Source: CBDCNH01 sp965219015 (lineage in GTDB: Bacteria; Pseudomonadota; Alphaproteobacteria; Rhodobacterales; Rhodobacteraceae). From it: DNA of 64,000 nucleotides. The notes under the pieces were generated by a model that was given only the letters and a program-made list of their open reading frames with translations, was not told where the DNA came from and made no database searches. This document shows positions 1-11,239 of this stretch, piece by piece (positions within the stretch are counted from its first letter, which is position 1; each line of letters starts with the position of its first letter). The position numbers and the translations under genes are program-made. The DNA lies in assembly GCA_965219015.1 (NCBI GenBank), contig CBDCNH010000005.1, positions 434,001 through 498,000 on the forward strand, read 5' to 3'.

Positions 1-1
1 G

Positions 2-577
2 CGGCGCGCGGCCGAAGGCTCGCTCGGTCGGCTCGGGCTCGACCATGTCGATCTCCTCCTGATCCACTGGCCCTCGCCGGACGGACGGGTGCGCGTCGAG
101 GACTACGCGACCGAGCTCGCCGAGGTCGCGGACGCCGGGCTCGCGCGGCAGATCGGGCTCTCGAACCATCCGATTGCGCTCGTCGACCGGGCAGCGGCTG
201 CGGTGGGACAGGGATGGCTCGCGACGAACCAGGTCGAGGTGCATCCGTATCTCCAGAACGGCCGCCTCGCGAAGCATTGCAAGGCGATGGGGATGCCGCT
301 GACGGCGTATCTCCCGCTCGCCAAGGGCCGCGTCGCCGGCGACCCGGTCCTCGCCCGCATCGGCGCGGCGCACGGAACGACGGCGGCGCTCGCGACGCTC
401 GCGTTCCTGCTGGCCGAGGGGCATATCGTGATCCCGTCGTCGAGCAAGCCCGCGCGGATCGCGGAGAACTTCGCCGCGCGCGACATCGTGCTGACGGAGG
501 GGGAGATTGCCGAGATCCGCGGCCTCGACCGCGGCGAACGCTTCACCGACGTCGGCTTCGCGCCCGACTGGGACTGA
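2..577 (+). CDS. Aldo/keto reductase, 3' part
   Basis: The frame is open from the left edge, so the N-terminal part (Asp/Tyr/Lys of the active site) lies outside the window. The visible 191 residues include LDHVDLLLIHWP, which carries the catalytic His of the family, then the GLSNHP and TNQVEVHPYLQN strands and the IPSSSKPARIAENF segment that binds the adenine phosphate of NADP(H). The product should be a cytosolic NADPH-dependent carbonyl reductase of the DkgA (2,5-diketo-D-gluconate reductase)-like branch. The substrate cannot be told from sequence. It ends 73 bases before the next gene on the same strand. Confidence 0.9.
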   Translation, partial: RRAAEGSLGRLGLDHVDLLLIHWPSPDGRVRVEDYATELAEVADAGLARQIGLSNHPIALVDRAAAAVGQGWLATNQVEVHPYLQNGRLAKHCKAMGMPLTAYLPLAKGRVAGDPVLARIGAAHGTTAALATLAFLLAEGHIVIPSSSKPARIAENFAARDIVLTEGEIAEIRGLDRGERFTDVGFAPDWD

Positions 578-650
578 CGGCGCGCGGCTGTCGCTGAAGT
601 GTCATCGCCGGAGGCTAGGGTCAGGCGGCATCAGCCCCGGAGACCCCGCC

Positions 651-1670
651 ATGCGCCTCGCCGCTTCGCTCGCCGCCCTGACCCTCGCGCTCACGCCCGT
701 GGCGGCTGATGCCCAAGGCTTCAGCTTCGCGCTCTGGGGCGACATGCCCTACGCCAAGGCCGACGACGCCCCGGCGATCCCGGCGCTGATCGCCGACATG
801 AACGCCGCCGACCTCGCCTTCTCGATCTACGACGGCGACATCAAGGACGGCTCTTCGCAATGCACCGCCGACATCTATGAGGACGCCGCGGCGATGTTCG
901 ACAGCCTGAAGGCGCCAGTGATCTACGTCCCCGGCGACAACGAATGGACCGACTGCCACCGCACCAACAACGGCGGCTACGACAACCTCGACCGGCTCGA
1001 CCACATCCGCAAGACGATGTTCGCCACGCCCGAGAGCTTCGGCATGACGAAGCTGACGCCGGAGCATCAGGGCCTCCCCGGCGAGGCCTACGCGGAGAAC
1101 GTGATGTTCGAGCGGGGTGGCGCGATGTTCGTCGGGCTGAACGTGCCGGGGAGCAACAACAACTACGTCGCCGATGCGGACTCCTGCACGAAGAAGAGCG
1201 CCCGCACACAGGCCCAGTGCGACGCCGACACCGCCGAGTACCGCGCGCGCGATGCCGCCAACATCGAGTGGATGAGCCGGGCGTTCGCAAAGGCCAAGGC
1301 CGCGGGCGACAAGGGCGTGATGATCGTGATCCAGGGCGACCCCGGCTTCGACGTGCCTGAAACCGAGGGGACCGACGAGCGCGCGGCGCCCGGCCACGAG
1401 GGCTACGCGGCCTTCCTCGCCGCGCTCACGGCCGAGACCGAAGCCTTCGGCGGGCAGGTGGTGCTGGTGCACGGGGACACGCATTACTTCAAGATCGACA
1501 AGCCGCTTCCCGACGCGACGCATCTTCTCGCGAACTTCACCCGCGTCGAGACCTTCGGCAGCCCGAACATCCACTGGGTGCAGGTGGACGTGGACCCTGC
1601 CTCGCGCGATGTCTTCACGTTCCGGCCGATGATCGTCGCCGCGAACGCGGGCAAGAGCCTCTCGAACTGA
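651..1670 (+). CDS. Secreted calcineurin-like metallophosphoesterase
   Basis: A protein of 339 residues. The start at 651 is chosen because it opens directly into a Sec signal peptide (hydrophobic stretch ending ADAQG, about residues 1-22), although the frame is open further upstream. The mature part shows spaced metal-site-like motifs: GDMPYAKADD, YDGDIKDG, VPGDNEW, QGDPGFD and VHGDTHYF. This matches the metallophosphoesterase fold (GD, GDxxDG, GNH-like, GHxH-like) in variant form. It is probably a periplasmic phosphoesterase of unknown substrate. Weak points are the GDN in place of GNH and the absence of a recognised close family. Confidence 0.75.
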   Translation: MRLAASLAALTLALTPVAADAQGFSFALWGDMPYAKADDAPAIPALIADMNAADLAFSIYDGDIKDGSSQCTADIYEDAAAMFDSLKAPVIYVPGDNEWTDCHRTNNGGYDNLDRLDHIRKTMFATPESFGMTKLTPEHQGLPGEAYAENVMFERGGAMFVGLNVPGSNNNYVADADSCTKKSARTQAQCDADTAEYRARDAANIEWMSRAFAKAKAAGDKGVMIVIQGDPGFDVPETEGTDERAAPGHEGYAAFLAALTAETEAFGGQVVLVHGDTHYFKIDKPLPDATHLLANFTRVETFGSPNIHWVQVDVDPASRDVFTFRPMIVAANAGKSLSN

Positions 1671-1754
1671 TTTCGGCCGAATCCCCGCGGCTCTTAAGCC
1701 TGCGTTAAGCTCCCGGCCTCCAGTGTACAGCGGTCACGGGAGCGGGGTATTCCA

Positions 1755-2057
1755 ATGAAGTACGATGTCGACGGGTTCGCTGACGCGGTTGCTGCGCGCG
1801 AGGCGGTGTCCGAGGTGCTGGAGCAGGATTTCGACCAGTCCACGCGCATGAGCTGGGTCTGGGCGCTCGCGTTCGGGCCGTTCTATTTCGCCGCACATGC
1901 GTTCTGGGTCCGGGCGGCGGTGGTGGCGGTGCTCTGTCTCGTGCTGGTGGGGTTCGTCGTCGCACCTTTCCTCGCCTATCCCGCCTGGCGCGCTCGTGCC
2001 GCCGAGGACGCGCGGCGGTGCTTCCTGCCGGTGCGCCCGCGCCGCGTCATGGGCTGA
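1755..2057 (+). CDS. Small membrane protein, DUF2628-like
   Basis: A 100-residue protein with a soluble N-terminal part (about 1-30), then two adjoining hydrophobic segments (about 33-50 and 54-76) and a short basic tail. The segment FGPFYFAAHAFWVRAAVV resembles the FGPFYFLYKGFW signature of DUF2628-type membrane proteins. The function is unknown. Its last 11 bases overlap the 3' end of the convergent RNase T2 gene, so both stop codons lie in coding sequence of the other. Confidence 0.6.
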   Translation: MKYDVDGFADAVAAREAVSEVLEQDFDQSTRMSWVWALAFGPFYFAAHAFWVRAAVVAVLCLVLVGFVVAPFLAYPAWRARAAEDARRCFLPVRPRRVMG

Positions 2058-2667
2058 CGGGCGAGAGCCGCGCGGCGCCGAGGCGGCAGTCGGTCACGGC
2101 ATCGGCGCCGCAATCGCGCGGCGCCAGATCCTTTCCCATGCAGATGCGGACCTCGTCGATCCGGCCCGACTGGCAGGTGATCGTCACCATGTCGGGCCCG
2201 AGCGCGGGGTTCGCCTCGCGAAAGGCGTCCTCGATCACGCGGGGCGCCACGTTCACGTCGCGATCGAGCGCCGTGAGCACCGGCGGCATCCTGATGCTCC
2301 CGAAGGCCTGCCGGGACAGGGCGAAGTAGCGCCGCGCGTCGAGCCCCGAGCAGCGCCCGTGCGTCTTCCATTCGTGCCACGCGAGGCCCGCCGAGCCGGT
2401 GATGTCGGCCATCGCGGCGGTCTCGCGGCGCGATGGATCGCGCTCGGGCGTCGTGCAGTCCTTCGGGTAGCCGGTCTCGTTCTGCGGCCACAGGCCGTGC
2501 AGCGTGAAGCCGCGCGGCGTCCCGCATTGCGGATCGTGCCGATCGGCGCCCTCGAGCGCGCAGTAGGTTGGCTGCCACGAGAGGGCCAGCACGTAATAGT
2601 CGAACGCCGCGGCGGGGCGGGCCGCCAGCAGCAGCGCGAGACAGGCAGCGAGCAGGCGCAAAAGCAC
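2047..2667 (-). CDS. Ribonuclease T2 family protein, secreted
   Basis: Both catalytic signatures of RNase T2 are present: FTLHGLWPQ (His57) and WHEWKTHGRC (His98, Glu99, Lys101, His103). Two cysteine pairs typical of the family are also visible. The enzyme should cleave RNA endonucleolytically via a 2',3'-cyclic phosphate in the periplasm or medium. I place the start at the GTG at 2667, which follows a GGAGG and opens straight into a signal peptide (LLRLLAACLALLLAARPAAA). The frame is open upstream to 2769, but that extension is arginine/proline-rich and unlike the family. Length is 206 residues. Confidence 0.88.
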   Translation of the reverse strand: MLLRLLAACLALLLAARPAAAFDYYVLALSWQPTYCALEGADRHDPQCGTPRGFTLHGLWPQNETGYPKDCTTPERDPSRRETAAMADITGSAGLAWHEWKTHGRCSGLDARRYFALSRQAFGSIRMPPVLTALDRDVNVAPRVIEDAFREANPALGPDMVTITCQSGRIDEVRICMGKDLAPRDCGADAVTDCRLGAARLSPVSP

Positions 2668-2798
2668 TTTCCTCCCGGACGGCGGACGCCTATATACCCC
2701 GTCACGTTCCCGAAAACGAGGCGCTAGCGGCGGATCGGCCGCATCCGGGCTCCGGGCGGGACGGCACACCCGCCCGGCGGCGGCGCAAGGAGACGCAC

Positions 2799-3542
2799 AT
2801 GACCAAGCCCCTGATGGCGAAGGCGACGGCCGTCTGGCTCGTGGACAACACGACGCTCAGCTTCCAGCAGGTCGCGGATTTCTGCGGGCTGCATCCGCTC
2901 GAGGTGCAGGGCATCGCCGACGGTGACGTGGCGGCGGGCGTGAAGGGGTTCGATCCGATCGCCAACAACCAGCTCGACCCCATCGAGATCGACCGCGCGC
3001 AGGCCGATCCCGCCTACCGGATGCGCCTGAAGTTCAACGCGGCGGCCGTCGGCGAGGAGGTCCGCCGCGGGCCGCGCTACACGCCGCTCTCGAAGCGCCA
3101 GGACCGGCCGGCCGCGATCCTGTGGCTCGTCAAGTTCCATCCCGAGCTCACCGACGGCCAGGTCGGCAAGCTCGTCGGCACGACGAAGCCCACGATCCAG
3201 TCGATCCGTGACCGTAGCCACTGGAACATCAGCCAGATCCAGCCCATCGACCCGGTGGCGCTCGGTCTCTGCCGCCAGACCGAGCTCGACGCGGCGGTGC
3301 AGGTGGCCGCACGCAAGAAGGCCGCGTCCGGCGCGGTGATGTCGGATGACGAGCGCCGCAAGCTCGTTTCGACCGAGCAATCGCTTGGCATGGGTGCCGA
3401 TCCGAAGATCCCGTCCGCCATCGCGGGCCTCGAACGCTTCAGCCTCAGCGAGCGCGAGAAGAGCCCCGCCGACTTCAGCGATGCGGAGAGCTTCTTCAAC
3501 CTGCCCCAGAGCGACGACGACGAGGACGCCGAGAAGGACTGA
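2799..3542 (+). CDS. trcR: DUF1013 cell-cycle transcriptional regulator, TrcR-like
   Basis: A 247-residue protein starting at an ATG preceded by AAGGAGA. The N-terminal half has helix-turn-helix character (LSFQQVADFCGLHPLEVQGIADG) and the middle contains RPAAILWLVKFHPELTDGQVGKLVGTTK, characteristic of DUF1013. That family is restricted to Alphaproteobacteria and is annotated as a cell-cycle regulator in the CtrA network. The C-terminus is acidic (DDDEDAEKD). Regulatory targets cannot be deduced here. It converges on the esterase gene 3 bases downstream. Confidence 0.85.
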   Translation: MTKPLMAKATAVWLVDNTTLSFQQVADFCGLHPLEVQGIADGDVAAGVKGFDPIANNQLDPIEIDRAQADPAYRMRLKFNAAAVGEEVRRGPRYTPLSKRQDRPAAILWLVKFHPELTDGQVGKLVGTTKPTIQSIRDRSHWNISQIQPIDPVALGLCRQTELDAAVQVAARKKAASGAVMSDDERRKLVSTEQSLGMGADPKIPSAIAGLERFSLSEREKSPADFSDAESFFNLPQSDDDEDAEKD

Positions 3543-3545
3543 CCG

Positions 3546-4325
3546 TCAGCGCCCGATGAGGTCGAGCGCCGCGGCGAGGCGCTCGGTCGAGAACTCGTGC
3601 CCGCCCGCGAAGAGGCAGAAATCGAGCGCATGGCCCTTCGCGTCAGCGCTCGTCTTGCAGGTCATGCCCGCCACGTCCTCGGGGGCGCCGGGCGGACCGA
3701 AGCCGTTGGTCTTGGCGTACATGGACAGCGCCGTCATCGCATCGCCCTGCCGCGTGGTGCTGATGGTGCGGCCGTGGATCGGCACGGTGGTGTCCGCGCT
3801 TCCGTGGATGTGGACGACGCTGGCGGCGGGGGCTGGGCACCCGGCGGGCGCCTCCTTCCAGAACGTGCCCGACATCGCGACGTAGCCCGCATAGCGGTCG
3901 CCCCGTTCGCAGACCGCGTTCCAGACGAACATGCCGCCCGCGGAGAAGCCGGTGACCGTGACGCGCGCCGGGTCGATGCCGAACCGCAGCACCGCGTCGG
4001 CGACCACCCGGTCGAGGTAGGCGATCTCGTCGCGGCCGTCGTCGATCAGGTTCGGTGCGTTCGGCAGATCCCAGTCCGCACCGATCGCCGCCAGCGCGAT
4101 GAGGGCCGCTCCCCGGTCGGCGATCATCGCGCGCAACCCCTTGTCCTTCATCGTGCCGCCGGCCGTGCCCCTGTAGCCATGTGCATACACGATGGCCGGT
4201 ATCGGCCCCGGCGCGTCGGGCAGGGCGATCCGGTAGGTTCCGCCCTCGACTTCGCAATCGGTCTCGGGCCCGCATGCGAGGGCCGCGGCAGGGAAGAGGC
4301 TGGCCAGCAGGATCATTCGGAGCAT
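3546..4325 (-). CDS. Secreted PHB-depolymerase/LpqC-type esterase
   Basis: A 259-residue alpha/beta-hydrolase beginning with a signal peptide (MLRMILLASLFPAAALACG). The oxyanion strand IVYAHGYRGT, the nucleophile elbow GFSAGG and a late HIHGSADTTVP (Asp region) and GGHEFS (His) complete a Ser-Asp-His triad. The pattern fits the Esterase_PHB/LpqC group, which includes polyhydroxybutyrate depolymerases and feruloyl esterases. Cysteines suggest disulfides in the periplasm. The natural substrate is open. The start is at 4325, where the signal peptide begins and an AAAGG lies upstream. Confidence 0.82.
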   Translation of the reverse strand: MLRMILLASLFPAAALACGPETDCEVEGGTYRIALPDAPGPIPAIVYAHGYRGTAGGTMKDKGLRAMIADRGAALIALAAIGADWDLPNAPNLIDDGRDEIAYLDRVVADAVLRFGIDPARVTVTGFSAGGMFVWNAVCERGDRYAGYVAMSGTFWKEAPAGCPAPAASVVHIHGSADTTVPIHGRTISTTRQGDAMTALSMYAKTNGFGPPGAPEDVAGMTCKTSADAKGHALDFCLFAGGHEFSTERLAAALDLIGR

Positions 4326-4365
4326 CGGCGAACCTTTCGATTTGCGCTTTGAGACCCGTCCGGGC

Positions 4366-4965
4366 TCAAAACGCTTTCCGCGCCCGGAGTGCGGCCGAGA
4401 TCGTGCCATCGTCGAGGTAGTCGAGTTCGCCCCCCATCGGCACGCCCTGCGCCAGCGACGTGAGCGCAACGCCGGTGCCTTCGAGCGCGTCGGCGATGTA
4501 GTGCGCGGTGGTCTGCCCTTCGACCGTCGCGTTGAGCGCGAGGATCACCTCGGTGATTGCCTCGGCGCCGATGCGATCGACCAGCGCGGGGATGCGGAGC
4601 GCGTCGGGCCCCACCGCGTCGAGCGCCGAGAGCGTGCCGCCAAGCACGTGGTAGCGCCCCCGGAAGCCGCCCGCGCGTTCCATCGCCCAGAGGTCGGAGA
4701 CCTCCTCGACCACGCAGATCTCGCCCGTCGCGCGGCGCTCGGAGGCGCAGATCGCGCAGATGTCCTCGGTGCCGATGTTGCCGCAGATGCGGCAGGGCCG
4801 CACCCGCGCCGCGACCGCCGCCATCGCCTCGGCGAGCGGCACCATCAGCGCCGTCCGCTTCTTCACGAGATGCAGCACCGCGCGGCGCGCCGACCGCGGC
4901 CCGAGGCCGGGGAGGCGCGCCATCAGCCCGAGAAGCGCCTCGATCTCGCGCGGGATCTCCGCCAT
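4366..4965 (-). CDS. recR: Recombination mediator RecR
   Basis: A 199-residue protein of full family length. It has the N-terminal helix-hairpin-helix ([19 protein letters not shown]), the C4 zinc finger ([16 protein letters not shown]) and a Toprim domain ([15 protein letters not shown] followed by the [16 protein letters not shown] stretch). RecR loads RecA on SSB-coated gaps together with RecF/RecO. It lies 4 bases downstream of ybaB and after dnaX on the same strand, the conserved dnaX-ybaB-recR order of proteobacteria. Confidence 0.97.
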   Translation of the reverse strand: MAEIPREIEALLGLMARLPGLGPRSARRAVLHLVKKRTALMVPLAEAMAAVAARVRPCRICGNIGTEDICAICASERRATGEICVVEEVSDLWAMERAGGFRGRYHVLGGTLSALDAVGPDALRIPALVDRIGAEAITEVILALNATVEGQTTAHYIADALEGTGVALTSLAQGVPMGGELDYLDDGTISAALRARKAF

Positions 4966-4969
4966 CGGC

Positions 4970-5326
4970 TCAGAACGGCAGCTTGAAGCCCGGCGGCAGG
5001 CCGAGCCCTTCGGTGAACCGGCCCATCTCGGCCTTGGCGCGCTCGGTCGCCGCGGTCTGCGCCTCGCGCACGGCGGCGAGGATCAGATCCTCGACGACCT
5101 CCCTGGCTTCGGCGGAAAAGATCGACGGGTCGATCTCGAGCCCGGTGAGGTCGCCCTTCGCGGTGGCGGTGGCGCGCACGAGGCCGCCGCCGCTCTCGCC
5201 CCTGACGGTGATGGCGGCGAGCGCGTCCTGCATCTCGGCCATCTTGCCCTGCATGTCCTGCGCGGCCTTCATCATCTTGCCGATGTCGCCGAGCCCGCCA
5301 AGACCGCCGCCCAAACCCTTGAACAT
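4970..5326 (-). CDS. ybaB: YbaB/EbfC nucleoid-associated protein
   Basis: A 118-residue DNA-binding protein of the YbaB/EbfC family. The N-terminus is glycine-rich ([22 protein letters not shown]), then comes the conserved core [27 protein letters not shown] and an amphipathic C-terminal helix. It binds DNA as a dimer and coats the nucleoid. Its place between dnaX and recR is the classical arrangement. Confidence 0.96.
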   Translation of the reverse strand: MFKGLGGGLGGLGDIGKMMKAAQDMQGKMAEMQDALAAITVRGESGGGLVRATATAKGDLTGLEIDPSIFSAEAREVVEDLILAAVREAQTAATERAKAEMGRFTEGLGLPPGFKLPF

Positions 5327-5341
5327 GATGCCGCTCCCTTG

Positions 5342-7031
5342 TCAGCCGTCCTCGACGGGGTCCCAGTCTTCCGCGACCGGGACCGCCGCCGGCACCGCCT
5401 CGCGGATTTCCGCGATCACCGATCCCGGGAATGCGGAAAGCACCGCCGCCACGATCGGGTTCCGCAGCGCTTCGGCCTCGCGGGTCGAGCGGGTCGCATG
5501 GGCCGCCTCGCGCAGCGTCGCGCCGCCGCCCGCGCTCACGAGGCTGACGGTCCAGCGCGTACCGGTCCAGTCCATCAGCCGCCGCGCGAGGCGAGGGGCG
5601 AGGTCGGGCGGCGCGTCTCCGGCGGGCTCGAACTCGATACGGCCGGGGCTCATCCGGACGAGGCGCACATGCGCCTCGACGGCCAGGAGCAGCGTCATGT
5701 CGCGCTCGTCGCGGATCCGGGCCACGAGATCGTCGAAGGTCGCCAAACCGGGAGGTGCCGGCAACGGTTCCGGCTCCGCAATCCGCGCCACGGCGGGGCC
5801 GCCGCGAGGTGCCGGCGTCGGGCGCGGCGCCGCCACCGCCACAGGCGCGCGCTCGGCCGGCGTCGTTGGCGGCGCTGACCCGAGCCGGCGCACGATCTCC
5901 TCCGGCGAGGGCAGGTCGGCCACATGCGTCAGGCGGATGACCGCCATCTCGGCCGCCATCATCGCGTTTGGCGCGCCCGCGACTTCCTCGAGCGCCTTCA
6001 GGAGCATCTGCCACATCCGCGTCAGCGCCCGGATCGGGAGGCGGCCGGCGAGGTCGAGACCCCGCGCACGCGCGTCGGGGCCCGCTGTCGCGTCGTCGGC
6101 GGCCTCCGGCGCGATCTTGATGAGCGACACCCAATGCGTGACCTCGGCCAAGCTCGCGCAGCACCGCCACCGGGTCGGCGCCGTCGGCGTACTGTGCGGC
6201 GAGTTCCTCGAGCGCCGCGCGCGCGTCCCCGGCCATGATCCGCTCGAAGAGGTCGAGAACGCGGCCGCGGTCGGCGAGGCCCAGCATCGCGCGCACGTCG
6301 GCGGCCGTGGTGTGCCCCGCGCCCTGCGCGATGGCCTGGTCGAGAAGGCTCGTCGCATCCCGCGCCGAGCCCTCCGCCGCACGCGTGATGAGCGCGAGCG
6401 CCGCGGGCTCGATCTCGGCACCCTCCGCGGCGGCGATGCGCGCGAGCAGCGCGATCATGGCCTCGGGCTCGATCCGGCGCAGGTCGAAGCGCTGGCAGCG
6501 CGACAGCACCGTGACGGGCACCTTGCGTATTTCCGTCGTGGCGAAGATGAACTTCACATGCGCGGGCGGTTCCTCGAGCGTCTTCAGGAGCGCGTTGAAC
6601 GCGCTCGTCGAGAGCATGTGGACCTCGTCGATGATGAACACCTTGTAGCGCGCCGTCGCCGCCCGGTAGGCGACCGTGTCGATGATCGCGTCGCGGATGT
6701 TCTGCACGCCCGTGTTCGAGGCCGCGTCCATCTCCTGCACGTCGACGTGCCGGCCCTCGGCGATGGCCACGCAGGGCTCGCAGACGCCGCATGGCGCGGT
6801 CGTGGGCCCGCCCGTGCCGTCCGGGCCGACGCAATTCAGCCCCTTGGCGATGATGCGCGCGGTCGTCGTCTTGCCGGTGCCGCGGATGCCGGTGAGGATG
6901 AACGCCTGCGCGATCCGATCGACCCTGAAGGCGTTCGTCAGGATGCGGACCATCGCCTCCTGCCCGACGAGATCGGCGAAGGTGAGCGGCCGGTACTTCC
7001 GGGCGAGCACGCGGTAGGGGACGTCGGTCAT
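5342..7031 (-). CDS. dnaX: DNA polymerase III subunit gamma/tau, with an apparent frameshift
   Basis: The first part, from the ATG at 7031, encodes a full AAA+ clamp-loader domain: YRVLARKYRP, Walker A TGIRGTGKTT, the zinc finger CGVCEPC, Walker B FIIDEVHML and sensor SRCQRFDL. Near 6150 the reading frame of the homologous protein shifts by one base. Upstream codons read VAVLREL, and the expected continuation AEVTHWVSLIKI is found only in the next frame, which then runs to a stop at 5342 through the tau C-terminal domain. Deleting one T of CTTG on the coding strand (A at 6150/6151 on the + strand) restores a single product of about 560 residues. Without the shift the frame overruns into ybaB. 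See findings. Confidence 0.93.
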
Positions 7032-7222
7032 CGTCAGCGAGAGTAGGCGCCGGGCGTTCGGGCGGCAAGCCGGTAACGAAGGCGTTTGCATCTCTGGATT
7101 AACGTGGTCATTGATCGCCCCAAGGCTTAAAATTCGCCAGGCCAGGGCGCTTTCAAATGGGCCTTTAAAACCACCATGGGGTTATTGACAAACCCGAACT
7201 GCCGATTCAAAGGCAGGCTTGG

Positions 7223-7251
7223 TTAGCCACTGAAGATTAAGCTAGTATACT
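7223..7251 (+). promoter_or_regulatory. Candidate sigma-70-type promoter
   Basis: TTAGCC at 7223-7228 and TATACT at 7246-7251 are separated by 17 bases, with the second hexamer one base from consensus. It points rightwards, away from dnaX, into a region with no protein gene on that strand. It may therefore drive a small RNA or be fortuitous in AT-rich DNA. Confidence 0.3.
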
Positions 7252-7371
7252 GCAAACGTGGAAAGGACTATTATAATGAATGATGGTTTCAGGCAGGGCG
7301 CATAAACGAAATATTGAAAGGTAAACGCTTCCCGGGAAGCGAGGCCGCCGCTCGCTAGAACGAATGAGAAC

Positions 7372-7395
7372 GTGAGGCGGCTTTTGCCGCCTTAC
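7372..7395. terminator. Strong hairpin, probable terminator of the deoC-ALDH operon
   Basis: GTGAGGCGGC, a TTTT loop and GCCGCCTTAC form a 10-bp stem with one G-T pair. It lies 27 bases past the stop codon of the aldehyde dehydrogenase on the minus strand. The trailing sequence is only moderately T-rich, so termination efficiency is uncertain. It could also end a plus-strand transcript from the gap. Confidence 0.5.
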
Positions 7396-7422
7396 TCCTT
7401 GCCAACCTTCTTCACCAACCGC

Positions 7423-9756
<2,334 letters not shown>

Positions 9757-9759
9757 GCC

Positions 9760-10743
9760 TCAGCCCATCGGATGCCGCCGGGCGGCGGAGTAGCTGCCGG
9801 TGACGTGGTGCTCGAGCTGGCGCTCGATGTCGCCGAGGAGCGAGGAGGCGCCGAAGCGCAGAAGGTCCGGCCGGAGCCAGGCGTCGCCGAGCTCGTCCTT
9901 GACGAGCGCGAGGTATGCGAGCGCGTCCTTGGCCTTGGAGATGCCGCCCGCGGGCTTGTAGCCGACGCGGACGCCGGTGCGGTCATGGTAGGCGCGGATC
10001 GCGCGCAGCATCACCAGCGTGACGGGGAGCGTCGCGTTCACGGGCTCCTTGCCGGTCGAGGTCTTGATGAAGTCGGCGCCGCCCATCATCGCGACGAGGC
10101 TCGCCTTCGCCACGTTGCGGAGCGTGCCGAGGTCGCCCGTCGCGAGGATCGCCTTCACGTGCGCGTCGCCGGCAGCCGCGCGGAAGGCGCGCATCTCGTC
10201 GTAGAGCGCCTGCCAGTCGCCGGTGAGCACGTGGCGGCGCGAGATCACGATGTCGATCTCGCGCGCCCCTGCCGCGACGCTCTCGCCGATCTCGGCTATG
10301 CGGAGGTGGAGCGGCGAGAGCCCGGCGGGAAAGCCCGTGGAGACGGCGGCGACGGGGATGCGGGAGCCTCGCAGCGCGGCGACCGCGGGCGCCACCATGT
10401 CGTGGTAGACGCAGACCGCGCCCACGGTCAGCCCCTCCATGCCGAGCGCCGCGAGGATGTCGGCGCGCACCGGCTGGCGGGCCTTGGCGCAGAGCCTGAG
10501 CACGCGCCCCGCGGTGTCGTCGCCCGCGAGCGTGGTGAGGTCGATGAGGCTGACGGCGCGGCAGAGCCAGGCGGCCTGCCAGTCCTTCTTGACGCTGCGG
10601 CGGCCCGCGAGCGTCACGGCGCGGCGCTCGATCGCCGAGGCGTTGGCCTGCGCCCGCGCCACCCAGCCGAGGTCGAGCGAAAGCCCGGGGTTCCGTGCGG
10701 GCGCGACCTGCCGGAGCATCGCGGGCTTCGTCTCAGCGGTCAC
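9760..10743 (-). CDS. deoC: Deoxyribose-phosphate aldolase
   Basis: A 327-residue class I aldolase with the Schiff-base lysine in GADFIKTSTG (Lys227), the proton-relay lysine in VGYKPAGGI (Lys263) and SLIDLTTL at the phosphate side. It splits 2-deoxyribose 5-phosphate into glyceraldehyde 3-phosphate and acetaldehyde. It has an N-terminal extension of about 50 residues compared with short bacterial DeoC, typical of the longer branch. The start at 10743 is the first ATG; Met9 (10719) is an alternative. It forms an operon with the ALDH16 gene. A deoD homologue lies far away at 56.8 kb. Confidence 0.94.
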   Translation of the reverse strand: MTAETKPAMLRQVAPARNPGLSLDLGWVARAQANASAIERRAVTLAGRRSVKKDWQAAWLCRAVSLIDLTTLAGDDTAGRVLRLCAKARQPVRADILAALGMEGLTVGAVCVYHDMVAPAVAALRGSRIPVAAVSTGFPAGLSPLHLRIAEIGESVAAGAREIDIVISRRHVLTGDWQALYDEMRAFRAAAGDAHVKAILATGDLGTLRNVAKASLVAMMGGADFIKTSTGKEPVNATLPVTLVMLRAIRAYHDRTGVRVGYKPAGGISKAKDALAYLALVKDELGDAWLRPDLLRFGASSLLGDIERQLEHHVTGSYSAARRHPMG

Positions 10744-10795
10744 GGCCGTCCCTCCCGGAGGCTCAGCGTCGCACGGCGGATGCCGTCAGGCAAGC

Positions 10796-11239
10796 TCACG
10801 TCCGGTCGGGGTCGCGCGCCGCCTCCTTGGCCTCGGCCGGCGTGACGAGGTTCTTCGCGTCGTCGACGTTGGGCTCGAAGGTCGCCCAGCCGCAGTGCCG
10901 CCCGGTCGGCGGCAGGTCGTCCGGGTCGATGTTGCGGTGCAGGTGCGCCTTGGCGATGAAATGCGCGGTGATCGGCGCGGTGAGGAAGAGGAAGGTCATG
11001 ATCATCAGCTCGTGCAGCGACGGGCTGCCGGTCTTCAACCAGGTGTCCGCGATTGCGGCGAGGAGCGCCATGCCGACGCCGACCGTGGCCACGAGCGTAG
11101 GCGCATGGAGCCGCATCATCGGCGTCGGCAGCCGCATCAGCCCGAACGAGCCGATGAGGCCGAAGAGCCCGCTCAGCACCAGCATCAGCGCGACGAGCGC
11201 CTCGACGAGCGTGTGGGGCGTGACGCCGAGGACGGTCAT
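10796..11239 (-). CDS. mnhG: Mrp/Pha cation:proton antiporter subunit G
   Basis: A 147-residue protein with three hydrophobic segments (about 10-30, 38-58, 65-90) and the family stretch FGLIGSFGLMRLPTPMMRLHAPT. A soluble tail of about 50 residues follows. It is the last gene of the six-gene antiporter operon and overlaps the F subunit gene by 4 bases. As part of the multi-subunit Na+(K+)/H+ antiporter it sits in the inner membrane. Confidence 0.93.
   Translation of the reverse strand: MTVLGVTPHTLVEALVALMLVLSGLFGLIGSFGLMRLPTPMMRLHAPTLVATVGVGMALLAAIADTWLKTGSPSLHELMIMTFLFLTAPITAHFIAKAHLHRNIDPDDLPPTGRHCGWATFEPNVDDAKNLVTPAEAKEAARDPDRT

Larger units (their letters stand above)
7032..7422. other. 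AT-richer gene-free gap upstream of dnaX
   Basis: About 390 bases without a convincing gene, clearly richer in A/T than the surroundings between about 7090 and 7325. It should hold the dnaX promoter (minus strand). On the plus strand it shows TTAGCC-17-TATACT (7223-7251), then a nine-codon ORF (ATG at 7276, MNDGFRQGA) behind a GGAC. A 16-base perfect palindrome lies at 7326-7341, an AGCGAG/CTCGCT inverted repeat at 7338-7356 and a terminator-like hairpin at 7372-7395. No homology to a named RNA could be recognised. Confidence 0.5.

Noticed and set aside
6150..6165. Programmed -1 frameshift of the E. coli dnaX type
   Set aside because: No A-rich slippery heptamer is present and the shift is in the other direction, restoring the long form rather than ending the short one.
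4557..7046. An 829-codon open frame on the plus strand
   Set aside because: Opposite to ybaB and dnaX; Arg/Ser/Ala-rich, no domain. The two well-conserved genes on the other strand explain it.
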